Source: Sphingomonas sp. (lineage in GTDB: Bacteria; Pseudomonadota; Alphaproteobacteria; Sphingomonadales; Sphingomonadaceae). Taken from it: a stretch of DNA of 64,000 bases. Where the stretch lies: assembly GCF_019635515.1 (NCBI RefSeq), contig NZ_JAHBZI010000001.1, positions 1,364,001-1,428,000 on the forward strand. The letters are read 5' to 3'. The notes under the pieces are model-generated. The model searched no databases, had not been told where the DNA came from, and saw only the letters and a list, made by a program, of their open reading frames with translations. Position 1 is the first letter of the stretch; every line of letters starts with the position of its first letter. Both the position numbers and the translations under genes were made by a program. Shown here one piece after another: positions 27,677-36,164 of this stretch.

Positions 27677-27733
27677 TTCTTCGCCACGGCGAAGGCATCC
27701 CGGCAACGAATGCGTAGAATAGGATAGCGCGCA

Positions 27734-28225
27734 ATGTCGATGAGTGTAGGCGATTCCGACGAAGACGGCCCGATGTCGGACATCAACACCACCCCGCTGG
27801 TGGACATCATGCTCGTGCTGCTGATCATCTTCCTGATCACGGTTCCGGTCGTGATTCAGACGGTGCAGATCACCCTTCCGAAGGTGCAGTTCGAGCCGAC
27901 GATCACCAAGCCTGAGAATGTGGCGCTTTCGGTCACTGCCGAGAACGGCGTGTGCAAGGTTTATTGGGGCATGACCCCGGTGAACAGCACCGAGCTGCTC
28001 GATCGCGCGGTCAAGAAGCTGAAGTCCGAAGTCGAAAAGGCCGGCGGCGAGGCCGCGTTCAAGGCCGATCCGACCCTTGAGCTTCCGGAAGTCCATATCC
28101 GCGGCGACGTGGATACTCCGTACCGCTGCATCGGCGGCGCGATCTTCACCATGCAGATGGCCGGTTTCGCAAAGGTCGGATTCATCTCCGAGCCGGAAGC
28201 CGGTTCGGCTGTCACTCGCCTGTGA
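27734..28225 (+). CDS. exbD: ExbD/TolR-family biopolymer transport protein (first copy)
   Basis: 163 aa. After a short acidic N-terminus comes the signature MSDINTTPLVDIMLVLLIIFLITVPVV, with the essential Asp of LVDIM in the single membrane helix. The periplasmic domain follows and contains VHIRGDVDTPYRCIGGAIFTMQMAGF. It is longer than the second copy (163 against 142 aa) and carries two cysteines. Paired paralogues are common in TonB systems of this group. Confidence 0.94.
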   Translation: MSMSVGDSDEDGPMSDINTTPLVDIMLVLLIIFLITVPVVIQTVQITLPKVQFEPTITKPENVALSVTAENGVCKVYWGMTPVNSTELLDRAVKKLKSEVEKAGGEAAFKADPTLELPEVHIRGDVDTPYRCIGGAIFTMQMAGFAKVGFISEPEAGSAVTRL

Positions 28226-28249
28226 CAGGCATCTAAGGAGTTATTTCTC

Positions 28250-28678
28250 ATGTCAATGAGCACAGGCGGGGGCGATGGCGATGGCCCGATGATGGAGATC
28301 AACACGACGCCGCTTATCGACGTCATGTTGGTGCTTCTCATCATGATCATCATGACCATTCCGATCCAGAGCCACGCGGTGAAGGTCGATCTGCCGCAGA
28401 ATACCGGCGCGATTACGCCACCGGTCGATGCGCAGAAGAACAAGATCTACATCCAGCCGGATGGGGTCGTGCAGTGGAACAGCGTCCCCGTGGATGACGT
28501 GACGCTGCGCCAGTATCTGGATGCGTCGCTGCAGATCAGCCCGGAGCCCGAGCTGCACTTCCAGCCCGATCCGCAGGCGCGCTACGAAGTCGTCGATCGT
28601 GTTCTCGCGATCGTCAAGCGGGCGAACGTGAACAAGCTCGGCTTCGTCGGCAACGATCAGTATCGCAGCGATTTCTGA
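28250..28678 (+). CDS. exbD: ExbD/TolR-family biopolymer transport protein (second copy)
   Basis: 142 aa, 24 bp after the first exbD, with AAGGAG upstream. MMEINTTPLIDVMLVLLIMIIMTIPI is the ExbD membrane segment with the conserved Asp. The periplasmic part includes DLPQNTGAITPPVDAQ and EVVDRVLAIVKRANVNKLGFVG. It is the last gene of the tonB operon, followed by a strong terminator. Confidence 0.94.
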   Translation: MSMSTGGGDGDGPMMEINTTPLIDVMLVLLIMIIMTIPIQSHAVKVDLPQNTGAITPPVDAQKNKIYIQPDGVVQWNSVPVDDVTLRQYLDASLQISPEPELHFQPDPQARYEVVDRVLAIVKRANVNKLGFVGNDQYRSDF

Positions 28679-28716
28679 TCCGCCCCGGCGCTTCGGCGCT
28701 GGCGAGCGAACGATTT

Positions 28717-28745
28717 GGGGCGGCCCTTCGGGGCCGCCCTTTTTC
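28717..28745 (+). terminator. Rho-independent terminator of the tonB-exbB-exbD-exbD operon
   Basis: GGGCGGCCC, loop TTCG and GGGCCGCCC form a 9-bp GC stem immediately followed by TTTTT, about 40 bp after the second exbD stop. Confidence 0.92.
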
Positions 28746-28768
28746 GTTGGTGGTCAGGCTTGAGGTCT

Positions 28769-28846
28769 GCTTGCAATGTAGGATTTCGTCTGCTTGGCTC
28801 GATCCCGGCAGGGCCTCAGCGGCGTGCCGGCTGCTCTTTGAAATCG
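28769..28846 (+). ncRNA. Orphan rRNA-leader-like element, copy A
   Basis: The element starts with GCTTGCAATGTAGGATTTCG and continues with TGCTTGG. A hairpin follows (CAGCGGC-GT-GCCGGCTG with one bulge), then TGCTCTTTGAAAT, which resembles the rrn antitermination boxA. An equivalent module lies on the other strand near 34.89 kb. No rRNA gene follows. Whether it is transcribed is not known. The rest of the 28.75-28.96 kb gap shows no gene. Confidence 0.45.
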
Positions 28847-28964
28847 AGGGCCGGGGACCCCCATGGTCAGTGCGACCATTGGGACCATTCGCACCCCGGG
28901 GCAGGGCGCGTCGGGGTAGCGTTCAGTCAGCTATCGCCAGAAACTATGGATTCTCTAACGAGGC

Positions 28965-29519
28965 CTAGAGCCGAGGCAGGGTCACGCCGCGCTGGCCCAT
29001 ATATTTGCCGGCGCGGTCGGCATAGCTGGTCTCGCAGGGCTGCTCGCCCTGGAGGAACAGGAACTGGCACGCGCCTTCATTGGCATAGATCTTGGCGGGC
29101 AGCGGCGTCGTGTTCGAAAATTCGAGCGTGACATGGCCCTCCCATTCGGGCTCGAGCGGGGTCACGTTGACGATGATTCCGCAGCGCGCATAGGTCGATT
29201 TGCCGAGGCAGATCACCAGCACGTCGCGCGGCACCCGGAAATATTCCACCGTCCGCGCCAGCGCGAAGCTGTTCGGCGGGATGATGCAGCAATCGGTCTG
29301 CCGATCGACGAAGCTGGTTGAGGCGAAGTCCTTGGGGTCGACCACCGCGCTGTCGATATTGGTGAAAATCTTGAATTCGTCCGCCACCCGTGCGTCATAG
29401 CCATAGGAGGACAGCCCATAGCTGATGCAGCCCTCGCGGCGCTGCGCCTCCACGAACGGCTCGATCATGCCCTTGGTGAGCGCCTGCTCGCGAATCCAGC
29501 GGTCGGAAAGAATGGCCAT
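28965..29519 (-). CDS. dcd: dCTP deaminase
   Basis: 184 aa from the ATG at 29519. The trimeric dCTP deaminase pattern is complete: [99 protein letters not shown], then [20 protein letters not shown]. It supplies dUTP for dTMP synthesis. The sialate esterase gene upstream is on the same strand, ending 21 bp before this start. Confidence 0.96.
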   Translation of the reverse strand: MAILSDRWIREQALTKGMIEPFVEAQRREGCISYGLSSYGYDARVADEFKIFTNIDSAVVDPKDFASTSFVDRQTDCCIIPPNSFALARTVEYFRVPRDVLVICLGKSTYARCGIIVNVTPLEPEWEGHVTLEFSNTTPLPAKIYANEGACQFLFLQGEQPCETSYADRAGKYMGQRGVTLPRL

Positions 29520-29539
29520 GACCTGTCTTCGCCAGCGGA

Positions 29540-31489
29540 CTATTGAATGGCAAGCTCGAAAGGCGTGACCGGCAGCTTCGAAGCGTCGGTCAGGTTGCAG
29601 ACCGGGCTGTCGCCCCAGCAATACCGCACCCGCGTGGCGATACGCCCGCCGGGATCGAGGCGCACGGTCTCGCCGGCCAGTTGCGCCGGAACGGAGCGAC
29701 AGGTGCCCGGCCCGGCCCCGCACAACTCGAACCCGGTGAGCGCGCCGCCGTCCGATGCCGCCAGCGCCGTCTTGGTCGCGACGAACATGACGGTGATGCC
29801 ATCGCCCTCGCGCACCGCGACGGCGGGCACCGCGCCCGAAGGCGACATCACCGCGCCATACGCCAGAACGCGGGCGGCGCGGGCCAGGCGGTGGCCGACA
29901 TCCTGCTTGTTGGTCGGGTGGATGTCCTTCACATCGCCGAGATCGACGGTGACCACGATCTCCGCGCGGATGTCCTCGATCGCGGCGCGGCGCTGCTGGT
30001 CGCGGATCGCGGCGGTGCCGCTCTCGATCGGCGCGGTGTTACGCGGACCCCAGCCGGCAAGCTGGACGATCAGGAACGGCAACGTGTCGTTATCGAACTG
30101 CCCGCGCCATCCGGCCATCATCCCGGCCAGCTTGTCGGCGTAGCCCTGCGGCTGTCCGGTGTCGGCCTCGCCCTGATACCAGGCGACACCGCGCAATCCA
30201 TACGGCCCGACCGGCGCGATCATGCCATTATAGATGCCGGCCAGTCCGGTGATCCCGTCCCACGGCGCACGCGGCGGCTCGCCGGCGCTGGAAGGCATGG
30301 CGACCAGATATTGCCAGTCCCTGGCAGCGGGCAGCGGCACGACGCTGCCATCGGCCAGCCTGATGCCGCGCTGCTCGGGCGTGCCGGTCAGCCCGCCATT
30401 GCCCCAACTGTCATAGATCGCAACGACCAGCCGGTTGCGCCCGGCCTTCAACGTCCCCGGCGCCAGCTTGTACTGCCGCGGCACGCCCCATGCGGTGTTG
30501 GTCCCGACGCCAATGCCGTTGACCCAGGTCATGTCGAGATCGTCGGGCGGTCCGAGCAGCAGCGCGGTCCCCTGCTGCGCCTGTGCGGCGGTCAGCGTGA
30601 TTTCGGTGCGGTAGAAGACCACGCCGTTGAACGCGCGCAGCTTTCCGACGCCCCAGGTTTCCCAATAGTCGAAGGCGGGCAAGGTCTTCCAATCGCCCTT
30701 TGCGCCCGCAGCCCAGGGCTCCGGCGCGCCGCCTGCCTTGCCGGCCCACCATGGCGACCAATTGGCGGCGAAGGTCGCGGCGGCCTTGGCTGGATCGGCG
30801 CGATACGCGGCGAGCAGCGCGAGGCGGTCATGCGCGGTCGGATCGGCGGCGAGCGAGGCTTCGCTGCGCCACGCATCGATCGCGGTGCCGCCCCAAGAGG
30901 CGTTGATCAGTCCGACCGGTACCTTTTCCGAGATTCGCAGATCGCGGCCCATGAAATAGCAGGCGGCGGAAAAGTCGGCGACGCTCTCGGGGTCGGCGCG
31001 CTTCCAGCTGACCGGCGCACTGAACTGTCGTTCGGGGCTGGCGCTGACATTCTTGCCAACGGTCAGCAGCCGCATCCGGTCGTCGCTGCCCGCGGCGGCC
31101 TCGGCGGCGCCATTCACCGCGCCGCGCACCTGGAATTCCATGTTAGACTGACCGGAGCACAGCCAGACATCGCCGACGAGCACGTCGCTGATGGTGGCGG
31201 TGCCGCCGGGCCCGGTGACGCTCAGCGTGTAGGGGCCGCCCGCGGGCATCGCCGCCAGCTCGGCACGCCAATGCCCGTCGATATCGGCGATCGCCTTCGC
31301 GGTGTTGCCCGCCATCGCCACGGTGACGACCGTGCCCTGCGCCGCATCGCCCCAGATCGCGATCGGTCGATCGCGCTGGAGGACGGCGTGATCCTGGAAC
31401 ATCGCATGAAGGCTGGGAGGCGCGCCCTGTGCCAGCGCGGCGGCGGGCATCAAGGCGGCGATGAGAATCGCGCGAATCATCCGGTGCAT
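29540..31489 (-). CDS. Sialate O-acetylesterase-like SGNH hydrolase
   Basis: 649 aa from the ATG at 31489, preceded by AGGAGG, with a signal peptide ([18 protein letters not shown]). The SGNH nucleophile is in [14 protein letters not shown], and other family marks are [56 protein letters not shown] and [21 protein letters not shown] (Asp-x-x-His of the active site). A jelly-roll insert (about residues 270-400) is expected in this family. It is probably a periplasmic glycan deacetylase. Confidence 0.9.
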   Translation of the reverse strand: MHRMIRAILIAALMPAAALAQGAPPSLHAMFQDHAVLQRDRPIAIWGDAAQGTVVTVAMAGNTAKAIADIDGHWRAELAAMPAGGPYTLSVTGPGGTATISDVLVGDVWLCSGQSNMEFQVRGAVNGAAEAAAGSDDRMRLLTVGKNVSASPERQFSAPVSWKRADPESVADFSAACYFMGRDLRISEKVPVGLINASWGGTAIDAWRSEASLAADPTAHDRLALLAAYRADPAKAAATFAANWSPWWAGKAGGAPEPWAAGAKGDWKTLPAFDYWETWGVGKLRAFNGVVFYRTEITLTAAQAQQGTALLLGPPDDLDMTWVNGIGVGTNTAWGVPRQYKLAPGTLKAGRNRLVVAIYDSWGNGGLTGTPEQRGIRLADGSVVPLPAARDWQYLVAMPSSAGEPPRAPWDGITGLAGIYNGMIAPVGPYGLRGVAWYQGEADTGQPQGYADKLAGMMAGWRGQFDNDTLPFLIVQLAGWGPRNTAPIESGTAAIRDQQRRAAIEDIRAEIVVTVDLGDVKDIHPTNKQDVGHRLARAARVLAYGAVMSPSGAVPAVAVREGDGITVMFVATKTALAASDGGALTGFELCGAGPGTCRSVPAQLAGETVRLDPGGRIATRVRYCWGDSPVCNLTDASKLPVTPFELAIQ

Positions 31490-31543
31490 CGGCCCCTCCT
31501 GGTTAGCGGTACCAAGCATGAGCCGCCGGGATGAGGCAAGCGC

Positions 31544-31984
31544 TCAGGCCAGGCCGAGGTCCTTCGGGCCGAAGGCGTGGGGAAGCAACTCCGAGAGCTT
31601 GTACGTTGCCATCGCATCGCCGGTCGCGCCGCCGCAATGCACCGGCACGTCGCGCTGGCTCATCTGCGCGGCTTCGTTGATCACCTGTCGGCAGCGCCCG
31701 CAGGGAGAGACCGGCGCGGTATCGGCATGGTCCATCCGCCCGCCAATCACGCCGATCGCGACGACATCGCGCAGACGCCCCATCGAACTGACCGTCCCCA
31801 AGGCCACCGTCTCGGCGCAGAGCGTCAGGCCGTAGCTAGCATTCTCGAAATTGGCGCCGGTGACGATACTACCGTCGGTCAGCAGCACCGCGGCGCCGAC
31901 CGCGAAGCGCGAATAGGGCGCATGCGCGTTCTTCGAAGCCTCACGGGCGCGGGCGACGAGCATTTGCGGGTCATAATCGGTCAT
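31544..31984 (-). CDS. cdd: Cytidine deaminase
   Basis: 146 aa from the ATG at 31984, overlapping the previous gene's stop as ATGA. Zinc ligands and the catalytic Glu are in NASYGLTLCAETVALG and PCGRCRQVINE, the standard C-A-E and P-C-x-x-C pattern. The homotetrameric enzyme converts cytidine and deoxycytidine to uridine forms. Confidence 0.94.
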   Translation of the reverse strand: MTDYDPQMLVARAREASKNAHAPYSRFAVGAAVLLTDGSIVTGANFENASYGLTLCAETVALGTVSSMGRLRDVVAIGVIGGRMDHADTAPVSPCGRCRQVINEAAQMSQRDVPVHCGGATGDAMATYKLSELLPHAFGPKDLGLA

Positions 31985-32673
31985 CGCGCCATCACGCTCC
32001 AGTTCACAGGCCCGCTGATCCCCTCGATACGGCGGAAGCTCGACGCCTGCCATACCGTCCAGGGGCGGGAGAGATAATAGGGTGGGAAGAACGCCTGCCG
32101 GCTCCACAACAGGCGCGGGAACGCCTCACTGATCCGGTAGCGCGCTTCGAAATTCTTGCTGACGCGCAGCACCGCATGTTCGCCGAGATGGGTTTCGATG
32201 GCGGTGATGAAACGGCCTATCTCGCCGATCACCACATCGCGCTCCGGCCGGGCGTTGCAATCGGGCTGGAAATCGAGATCGACCGCCGCTGGCAGCTGAT
32301 CGTCGGAGCGCGGCACGATGCTGACGAAGTTGCCCGCCTGATCGGCGGCGAGCTGGCAGAGAGAGAAGATATGCAGCGCGCCGCGGCGGATTCCGGCCTC
32401 AAAGGTGCCGCGCCAGTTTTCGGGAAAGCGCAGATCGGTCTCGTTCGCGCCGGTGGTGGCACGGAGATACGCGAACTGCGCGCCCGATTTCTTGACCGTC
32501 CACCATTCGATCGGTCCCTGCGCCTCGCTGACATCGACGCCCTGGACGGGGAAATCGGCGGGGCGCGGGCGCCAGTTGATCGCGAACAACCAGGCGCATA
32601 GCGCGCACACCGCCAGCGCAAGGGCGATGCCTGCGATCACGCGAAAGCGGCGGGCAAGGACACGGATGTGCAT
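31981..32673 (-). CDS. Glycoside hydrolase family 25 (lysozyme-type) membrane-anchored protein
   Basis: 230 aa. One N-terminal membrane segment (VIAGIALALAVCALCAWLFAI) precedes a GH25 barrel: GVDVSEAQGPIEWWTVKKSGAQFAYLRATTG, FPENWRGTFEAGIRRGALHIFSLC and LPAAVDLDFQPDC. The usual D-x-E catalytic pair appears as D-L-D here (VDLDF), a conservative change that could alter activity. Predicted to cut or bind peptidoglycan in the periplasm. It is coupled to cdd by ATGA. Confidence 0.83.
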   Translation of the reverse strand: MHIRVLARRFRVIAGIALALAVCALCAWLFAINWRPRPADFPVQGVDVSEAQGPIEWWTVKKSGAQFAYLRATTGANETDLRFPENWRGTFEAGIRRGALHIFSLCQLAADQAGNFVSIVPRSDDQLPAAVDLDFQPDCNARPERDVVIGEIGRFITAIETHLGEHAVLRVSKNFEARYRISEAFPRLLWSRQAFFPPYYLSRPWTVWQASSFRRIEGISGPVNWSVMAR

Positions 32674-32674
32674 C

Positions 32675-33157
32675 TCAGCCCTTGATGTGCAGCACGCAGA
32701 TCAGCGTGAACAGGCGGCGGGCGGTGTCGAAATCGACGTGGATCTTGCCTTCCAGCCGTTCCCTGAGCAATTCGGCCGCATCGTTGTGGATGCCGCGCCG
32801 GGCCATGTCGATCGTCTCGATCTGCGCCGGGCTGGCGTTGCGAATCGCCTGATAATAGCTGTCGCAGATCGCGAAATAGTCGCGGATCGGGCGGCGGAAG
32901 CGGGCGAGACCGAGCACCAGAGTCTCGAGTGGTGCGCCGTCCTCACGGCGTATTTCCAGCGCCAGCCGCCCTTCCTCGACGCGCAGATGCAGACGGTAGG
33001 GGCCGGCATAGCCATCGGCATGCTCGCGCTGGGGGGCGAACTGGTTCTCCTCGAGCAGGTCGAAGATCGCGATCCGCCGCTCCTGCTCGATATCGGCCGA
33101 GCGCCAAAGAATCGTGCGCTCGTCGAGAGTCACGTCTATGATGCGCGGATCGGCCAT
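32675..33157 (-). CDS. UPF0262 family protein
   Basis: 160 aa, typical length. IIDVTLDERTILWRSADIEQERRIAIFDLLEENQF, LVLGLARFRRPIRDYFAICDSYYQAIRNASPAQIETIDMARRGIHNDAAELL and RRLFTLICVLHIKG match the UPF0262 family, which is nearly confined to alphaproteobacteria. Function unknown. Divergent from dnaB. Confidence 0.92.
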   Translation of the reverse strand: MADPRIIDVTLDERTILWRSADIEQERRIAIFDLLEENQFAPQREHADGYAGPYRLHLRVEEGRLALEIRREDGAPLETLVLGLARFRRPIRDYFAICDSYYQAIRNASPAQIETIDMARRGIHNDAAELLRERLEGKIHVDFDTARRLFTLICVLHIKG

Positions 33158-33238
33158 TCCCGGTCCCTATCGGGTAATGCCCGTAATCCACAAGCGTTCG
33201 CCGTTGATGGCACAGGCTTTACGAGCAACAGAAGAATC

Positions 33239-34732
33239 ATGGCCCAGCCGATCCCGTTTCCGACTCCCGACGCGCCCGAGGGACTGCAACTGCCGCAGAA
33301 TATCGAGGCGGAGGCCGCGCTGCTCGGCGCGATGATGATCGACAACCGCGTGGCGGAGGACGTTCTCCAGAAGCTGCGGCCCGAGCATTTCTTCGAGCCG
33401 CTGCACGGGCGCATCTACGACATGATCGCGATGCTGGTCGGCGATAACCGGCTGGCGACACCGGTGACGCTGCGCCCGTTGTTCGCGAACGATCCGGCGA
33501 TGAAGGAGCTGGGCGGCCCGGCCTACCTCGCCCAGTTGACCGGCAATCCCGCCAGCCTGATCGGCGCGCGGGCGTTCGCGGACCAGGTCTATGACCTCGC
33601 GGTGCTGCGCGCGCTGGTGACGGTGGGCCGCGATCTGGTCGATTCGGCGCTCGACACCAGCGAGGACATCAATCCCGCCAAGCAGATCGAGCAGGCCGAG
33701 CTCAAGCTCTACGAGGTCGCCGAGACCGGTGGTGAGGATAGCGGCGCCAAGAGCTTCATGCGCGCCGCGACCATGGCGGTGCGCAACACCGAGCGGGCGA
33801 TGAATTCGGGCGGGAGCGTCTCGGGCGTCACTTCGGGCCTGACCGATTTCAACGCGATGACCGGCGGTCTCAACCGATCGGACCTGCTAATCCTCGCCGG
33901 TCGTCCGGGCATGGGCAAGACCTCGCTCGCCACCAACATGGCCTTCAACGCCGCCAAGCGCTGGATGGACGATATGGAAGCCGGCATTCCCGAGGAGAAG
34001 TCGATCGGCGCGCCGGTCGCGTTCTTCAGCCTCGAAATGTCGGCCGACCAGCTGGCGCTGCGTATCCTGTCCGAACAATCTGAAGTCTCGTCGGAGAAGC
34101 TGCGCACCGGCAATATCTCGGCGCCGGAATTCCAGAAATTCGCGCGGGCATCGGGCGATATCGAGCGGCTGCCCCTGTTCATCGACGATACGCCGGGCCT
34201 GACCATCGCCGCGCTGCGGACTCGTGCGCGGCGGCTCAAGCGCCAGCACAAGATCGGCATGGTGGTGGTCGATTACCTCCAGCTGCTGACCGGCAGTTCA
34301 AAGAGCCAGGGCGATGGCCGCGTTCAGGAAATCTCCGAGATTTCACGCGGCCTCAAGACGCTGGCCAAGGAACTCAACGTGCCGGTGCTGGCGCTGTCGC
34401 AGCTCAGCCGCGCGGTGGAGAGCCGCGAAGACAAGCGCCCGCAGCTTTCGGACCTGCGCGAGTCGGGCTCGATCGAGCAGGACGCGGACATCGTGCTGTT
34501 CGTCTATCGCGACGAATATTATCACGATTTCAAGGCGCCCAAGGCGATCGACGGAAACAGTTCCGCCGACGAGATCGCCAAATATCAGGCCTGGCAGGAT
34601 CATCAGTTGCAAGTCGCAAACAAGGCCAGCGTGATCATCGCCAAGCAGCGTCACGGCGCGACCGGCACGGTCGATCTGCGATTCGACCGCCAGTTCACCA
34701 AGTTCAGCGATCTCGCGCCGAGCGGCTATTGA
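33239..34732 (+). CDS. dnaB: Replicative DNA helicase DnaB
   Basis: 497 aa from the ATG at 33239. The N-terminal DnaG-interaction domain (LPQNIEAEAALLGAMMIDNRV, LRPEHFFEPLHGRIYDMI) is followed by a RecA-type helicase core. Walker A is AGRPGMGKTSLA (about residues 219-230), Walker B is MVVVDYLQLL, and LSQLSRAVESREDKRPQLSDLRESGSIEQDAD is the DnaB4 motif. No intein is present. It unwinds DNA at the replication fork. Confidence 0.97.
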   Translation: MAQPIPFPTPDAPEGLQLPQNIEAEAALLGAMMIDNRVAEDVLQKLRPEHFFEPLHGRIYDMIAMLVGDNRLATPVTLRPLFANDPAMKELGGPAYLAQLTGNPASLIGARAFADQVYDLAVLRALVTVGRDLVDSALDTSEDINPAKQIEQAELKLYEVAETGGEDSGAKSFMRAATMAVRNTERAMNSGGSVSGVTSGLTDFNAMTGGLNRSDLLILAGRPGMGKTSLATNMAFNAAKRWMDDMEAGIPEEKSIGAPVAFFSLEMSADQLALRILSEQSEVSSEKLRTGNISAPEFQKFARASGDIERLPLFIDDTPGLTIAALRTRARRLKRQHKIGMVVVDYLQLLTGSSKSQGDGRVQEISEISRGLKTLAKELNVPVLALSQLSRAVESREDKRPQLSDLRESGSIEQDADIVLFVYRDEYYHDFKAPKAIDGNSSADEIAKYQAWQDHQLQVANKASVIIAKQRHGATGTVDLRFDRQFTKFSDLAPSGY

Positions 34733-34811
34733 GCGGCCAGCTTCACGCTTTTCACGGTCGTTCGGTAATAGCGTTGCGTGGGTAGGAAATTATAGTGCGC
34801 GCGACGGGAAG

Positions 34812-34889
34812 AGGATCGACGGCGTCAAAGAGCGAGCCGCAAGCGGCGTCACCTCACCAAGCAAGCGAAATCCTACATTGCAAGCATGA
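34812..34889 (-). ncRNA. Orphan rRNA-leader-like element, copy B
   Basis: On the minus strand GCTTGCAATGTAGGATTTCG is identical over 20 bases to copy A and is followed by TGCTTGG. A hairpin (GCCGC-TT-GCGGC) and CGCTCTTTGACG, a boxA-like sequence, come next. The module order matches copy A although the hairpin sequence differs. It occupies most of the dnaB-cysH gap (34733-34942), which holds no gene. Confidence 0.45.
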
Positions 34890-34942
34890 GATTCAGCCGG
34901 TCGTATAGCTTGCAAGGATTTGAAGGCGGCGCAATCGACTGT

Positions 34943-35716
34943 TCAGAATACCGGCAGGTTCGGGTCGCCGTCGCTGACCGGAGTGTGGATGCCGCACTCG
35001 GTCTTGTCCCACCCGCTCCAGCGGCCCGAGCGCGGGTCTTCGCCTGGCTTGACGATAGAGGTGCACGGCGCGCAGCCGATCGACAGATAGCCCTGCGCGA
35101 CCAAGGGATGCGGCGGCAGATCATGCTCGGCGAAATAGGCGGCGATATCCTCGCGGGTCCAATCGGCGAGCGGATTGAGCTTCACGCGATCGCCATCGAT
35201 CTCGAAGCGGGGCAGGGCGCTGCGGGTGCTGGCCTGATGCGCCTTGCGGCCAGTGATGCTGGCGTCGAAGCCGGCCATCGCCTTTTCGAGCGGAAGCACC
35301 TTGCGGATCTCGCAGCAGCCGTCTGGGTCGTAGGACCAGCGCAGCGCGGTGCCGTCGCGGGTTTCGAGTTGCTCCGGGTCGGGGTGGACGATCTGGAGGT
35401 TGAGGCCGAGACGCTCAGTCAGCAGATCGCGATAGGCGAGCGTTTCGGGAAAATGCTTGCCGGTATCGAGGAAGAGCACGGGCACGCCGCGGTCGACCGA
35501 GGCGACGAGATGGAGCAGCGCCGCGGATTCGGCGCCGAAGGACGAGACCAAGGCGATCCCGCCGAGCAGATGCTCGCCCAGCACGGTGCGCAGCAGATCC
35601 TGGGTGCCGGTGCCGCGAAACATGTTGTTGAGGCGGATCGCGTCGTGCTGGGTGAAGCGCGGCGTGACGTCGATGCGGTCGACCTCTCTGGCGATCTTCC
35701 GCGCCGCGTCAGCCAT
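34943..35716 (-). CDS. cysH: Phosphoadenylyl/adenylyl-sulfate reductase CysH (APS-type)
   Basis: 257 aa from the ATG at 35716, overlapping the upstream DUF934 gene by 8 bp. The PAPS-reductase core has ALVSSFGAESAALLHL, VLFLDTGKHFPET and GRKAHQASTRS. The paired cysteines CCEIRKVLPLEKA and IGCAPCTSIV, plus the catalytic KTECGIH, make the CC...CxxC set that holds a [4Fe-4S] cluster, which points to APS rather than PAPS as substrate. Last gene of a sulfate-assimilation operon. Confidence 0.94.
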   Translation of the reverse strand: MADAARKIAREVDRIDVTPRFTQHDAIRLNNMFRGTGTQDLLRTVLGEHLLGGIALVSSFGAESAALLHLVASVDRGVPVLFLDTGKHFPETLAYRDLLTERLGLNLQIVHPDPEQLETRDGTALRWSYDPDGCCEIRKVLPLEKAMAGFDASITGRKAHQASTRSALPRFEIDGDRVKLNPLADWTREDIAAYFAEHDLPPHPLVAQGYLSIGCAPCTSIVKPGEDPRSGRWSGWDKTECGIHTPVSDGDPNLPVF

Positions 35717-36164
35717 GGCGCAGCTTCCACACCGGCACCTGCGCGTCGGCGGCGGGCTGGTAGAAATATTCGTAGCGGGCGAAGGCGCGGTCGAGCGCTT
35801 CGGGATCGATCGCCGCATCGGGCGCGAAGCTGTCAAACCCGCAGCGGCGCATGAACAGCATCTGATCTACCAGCACGTCGCCCGCCGCGCGGATCTCGCC
35901 GGTATAGCCGGCCTCGCGAAGAATCTTCGCGGAGGAATAGCCCCGGCCATCGCGGAAGCGGGGGAAATCGATCTCGACGAGTTGCACGCGGGACAAATGC
36001 GGGATCAGGTGGCGCGCGTCTTCGCCGGCCTCGATGCGGACGGCGCTGGCCTGGTCCTGATCGAGGAAGGCGTCGAGGCTGACGGCGGGCTCTTCGTGCG
36101 CGGCGTCGTCGCGGAAGCGGAGCAGCCCGTCGGTGTTCGCCGACAACGACAGGGACTTATCCAT
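35709..36164 (-). CDS. DUF934 domain protein (sulfur assimilation accessory)
   Basis: 151 aa from the ATG at 36164, overlapping the cysI stop by 8 bp. The pattern EAGEDARHLIPHLSRVQLVEIDFPRFRDGRGYSSAKILREAGYTGEIRAAGDVLVDQMLFMRRCGFDSF is DUF934, a family nearly always encoded between sulfite reductase and CysH in proteobacteria. Its exact role is not established. Confidence 0.93.
   Translation of the reverse strand: MDKSLSLSANTDGLLRFRDDAAHEEPAVSLDAFLDQDQASAVRIEAGEDARHLIPHLSRVQLVEIDFPRFRDGRGYSSAKILREAGYTGEIRAAGDVLVDQMLFMRRCGFDSFAPDAAIDPEALDRAFARYEYFYQPAADAQVPVWKLRHG

Noticed and set aside
28715..29131. An open frame after the tonB operon terminator
   Set aside because: It begins inside the terminator hairpin and runs into dcd on the other strand; no ribosome-binding site and no domain.
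29543..31534. A 663-codon open frame on the plus strand opposite the sialate O-acetylesterase gene
   Set aside because: Its translation is Arg/Gly/Asp-rich with no motif, while the minus strand encodes a signal peptide and full SGNH motifs. Long open frames opposite genes are expected at this GC content.
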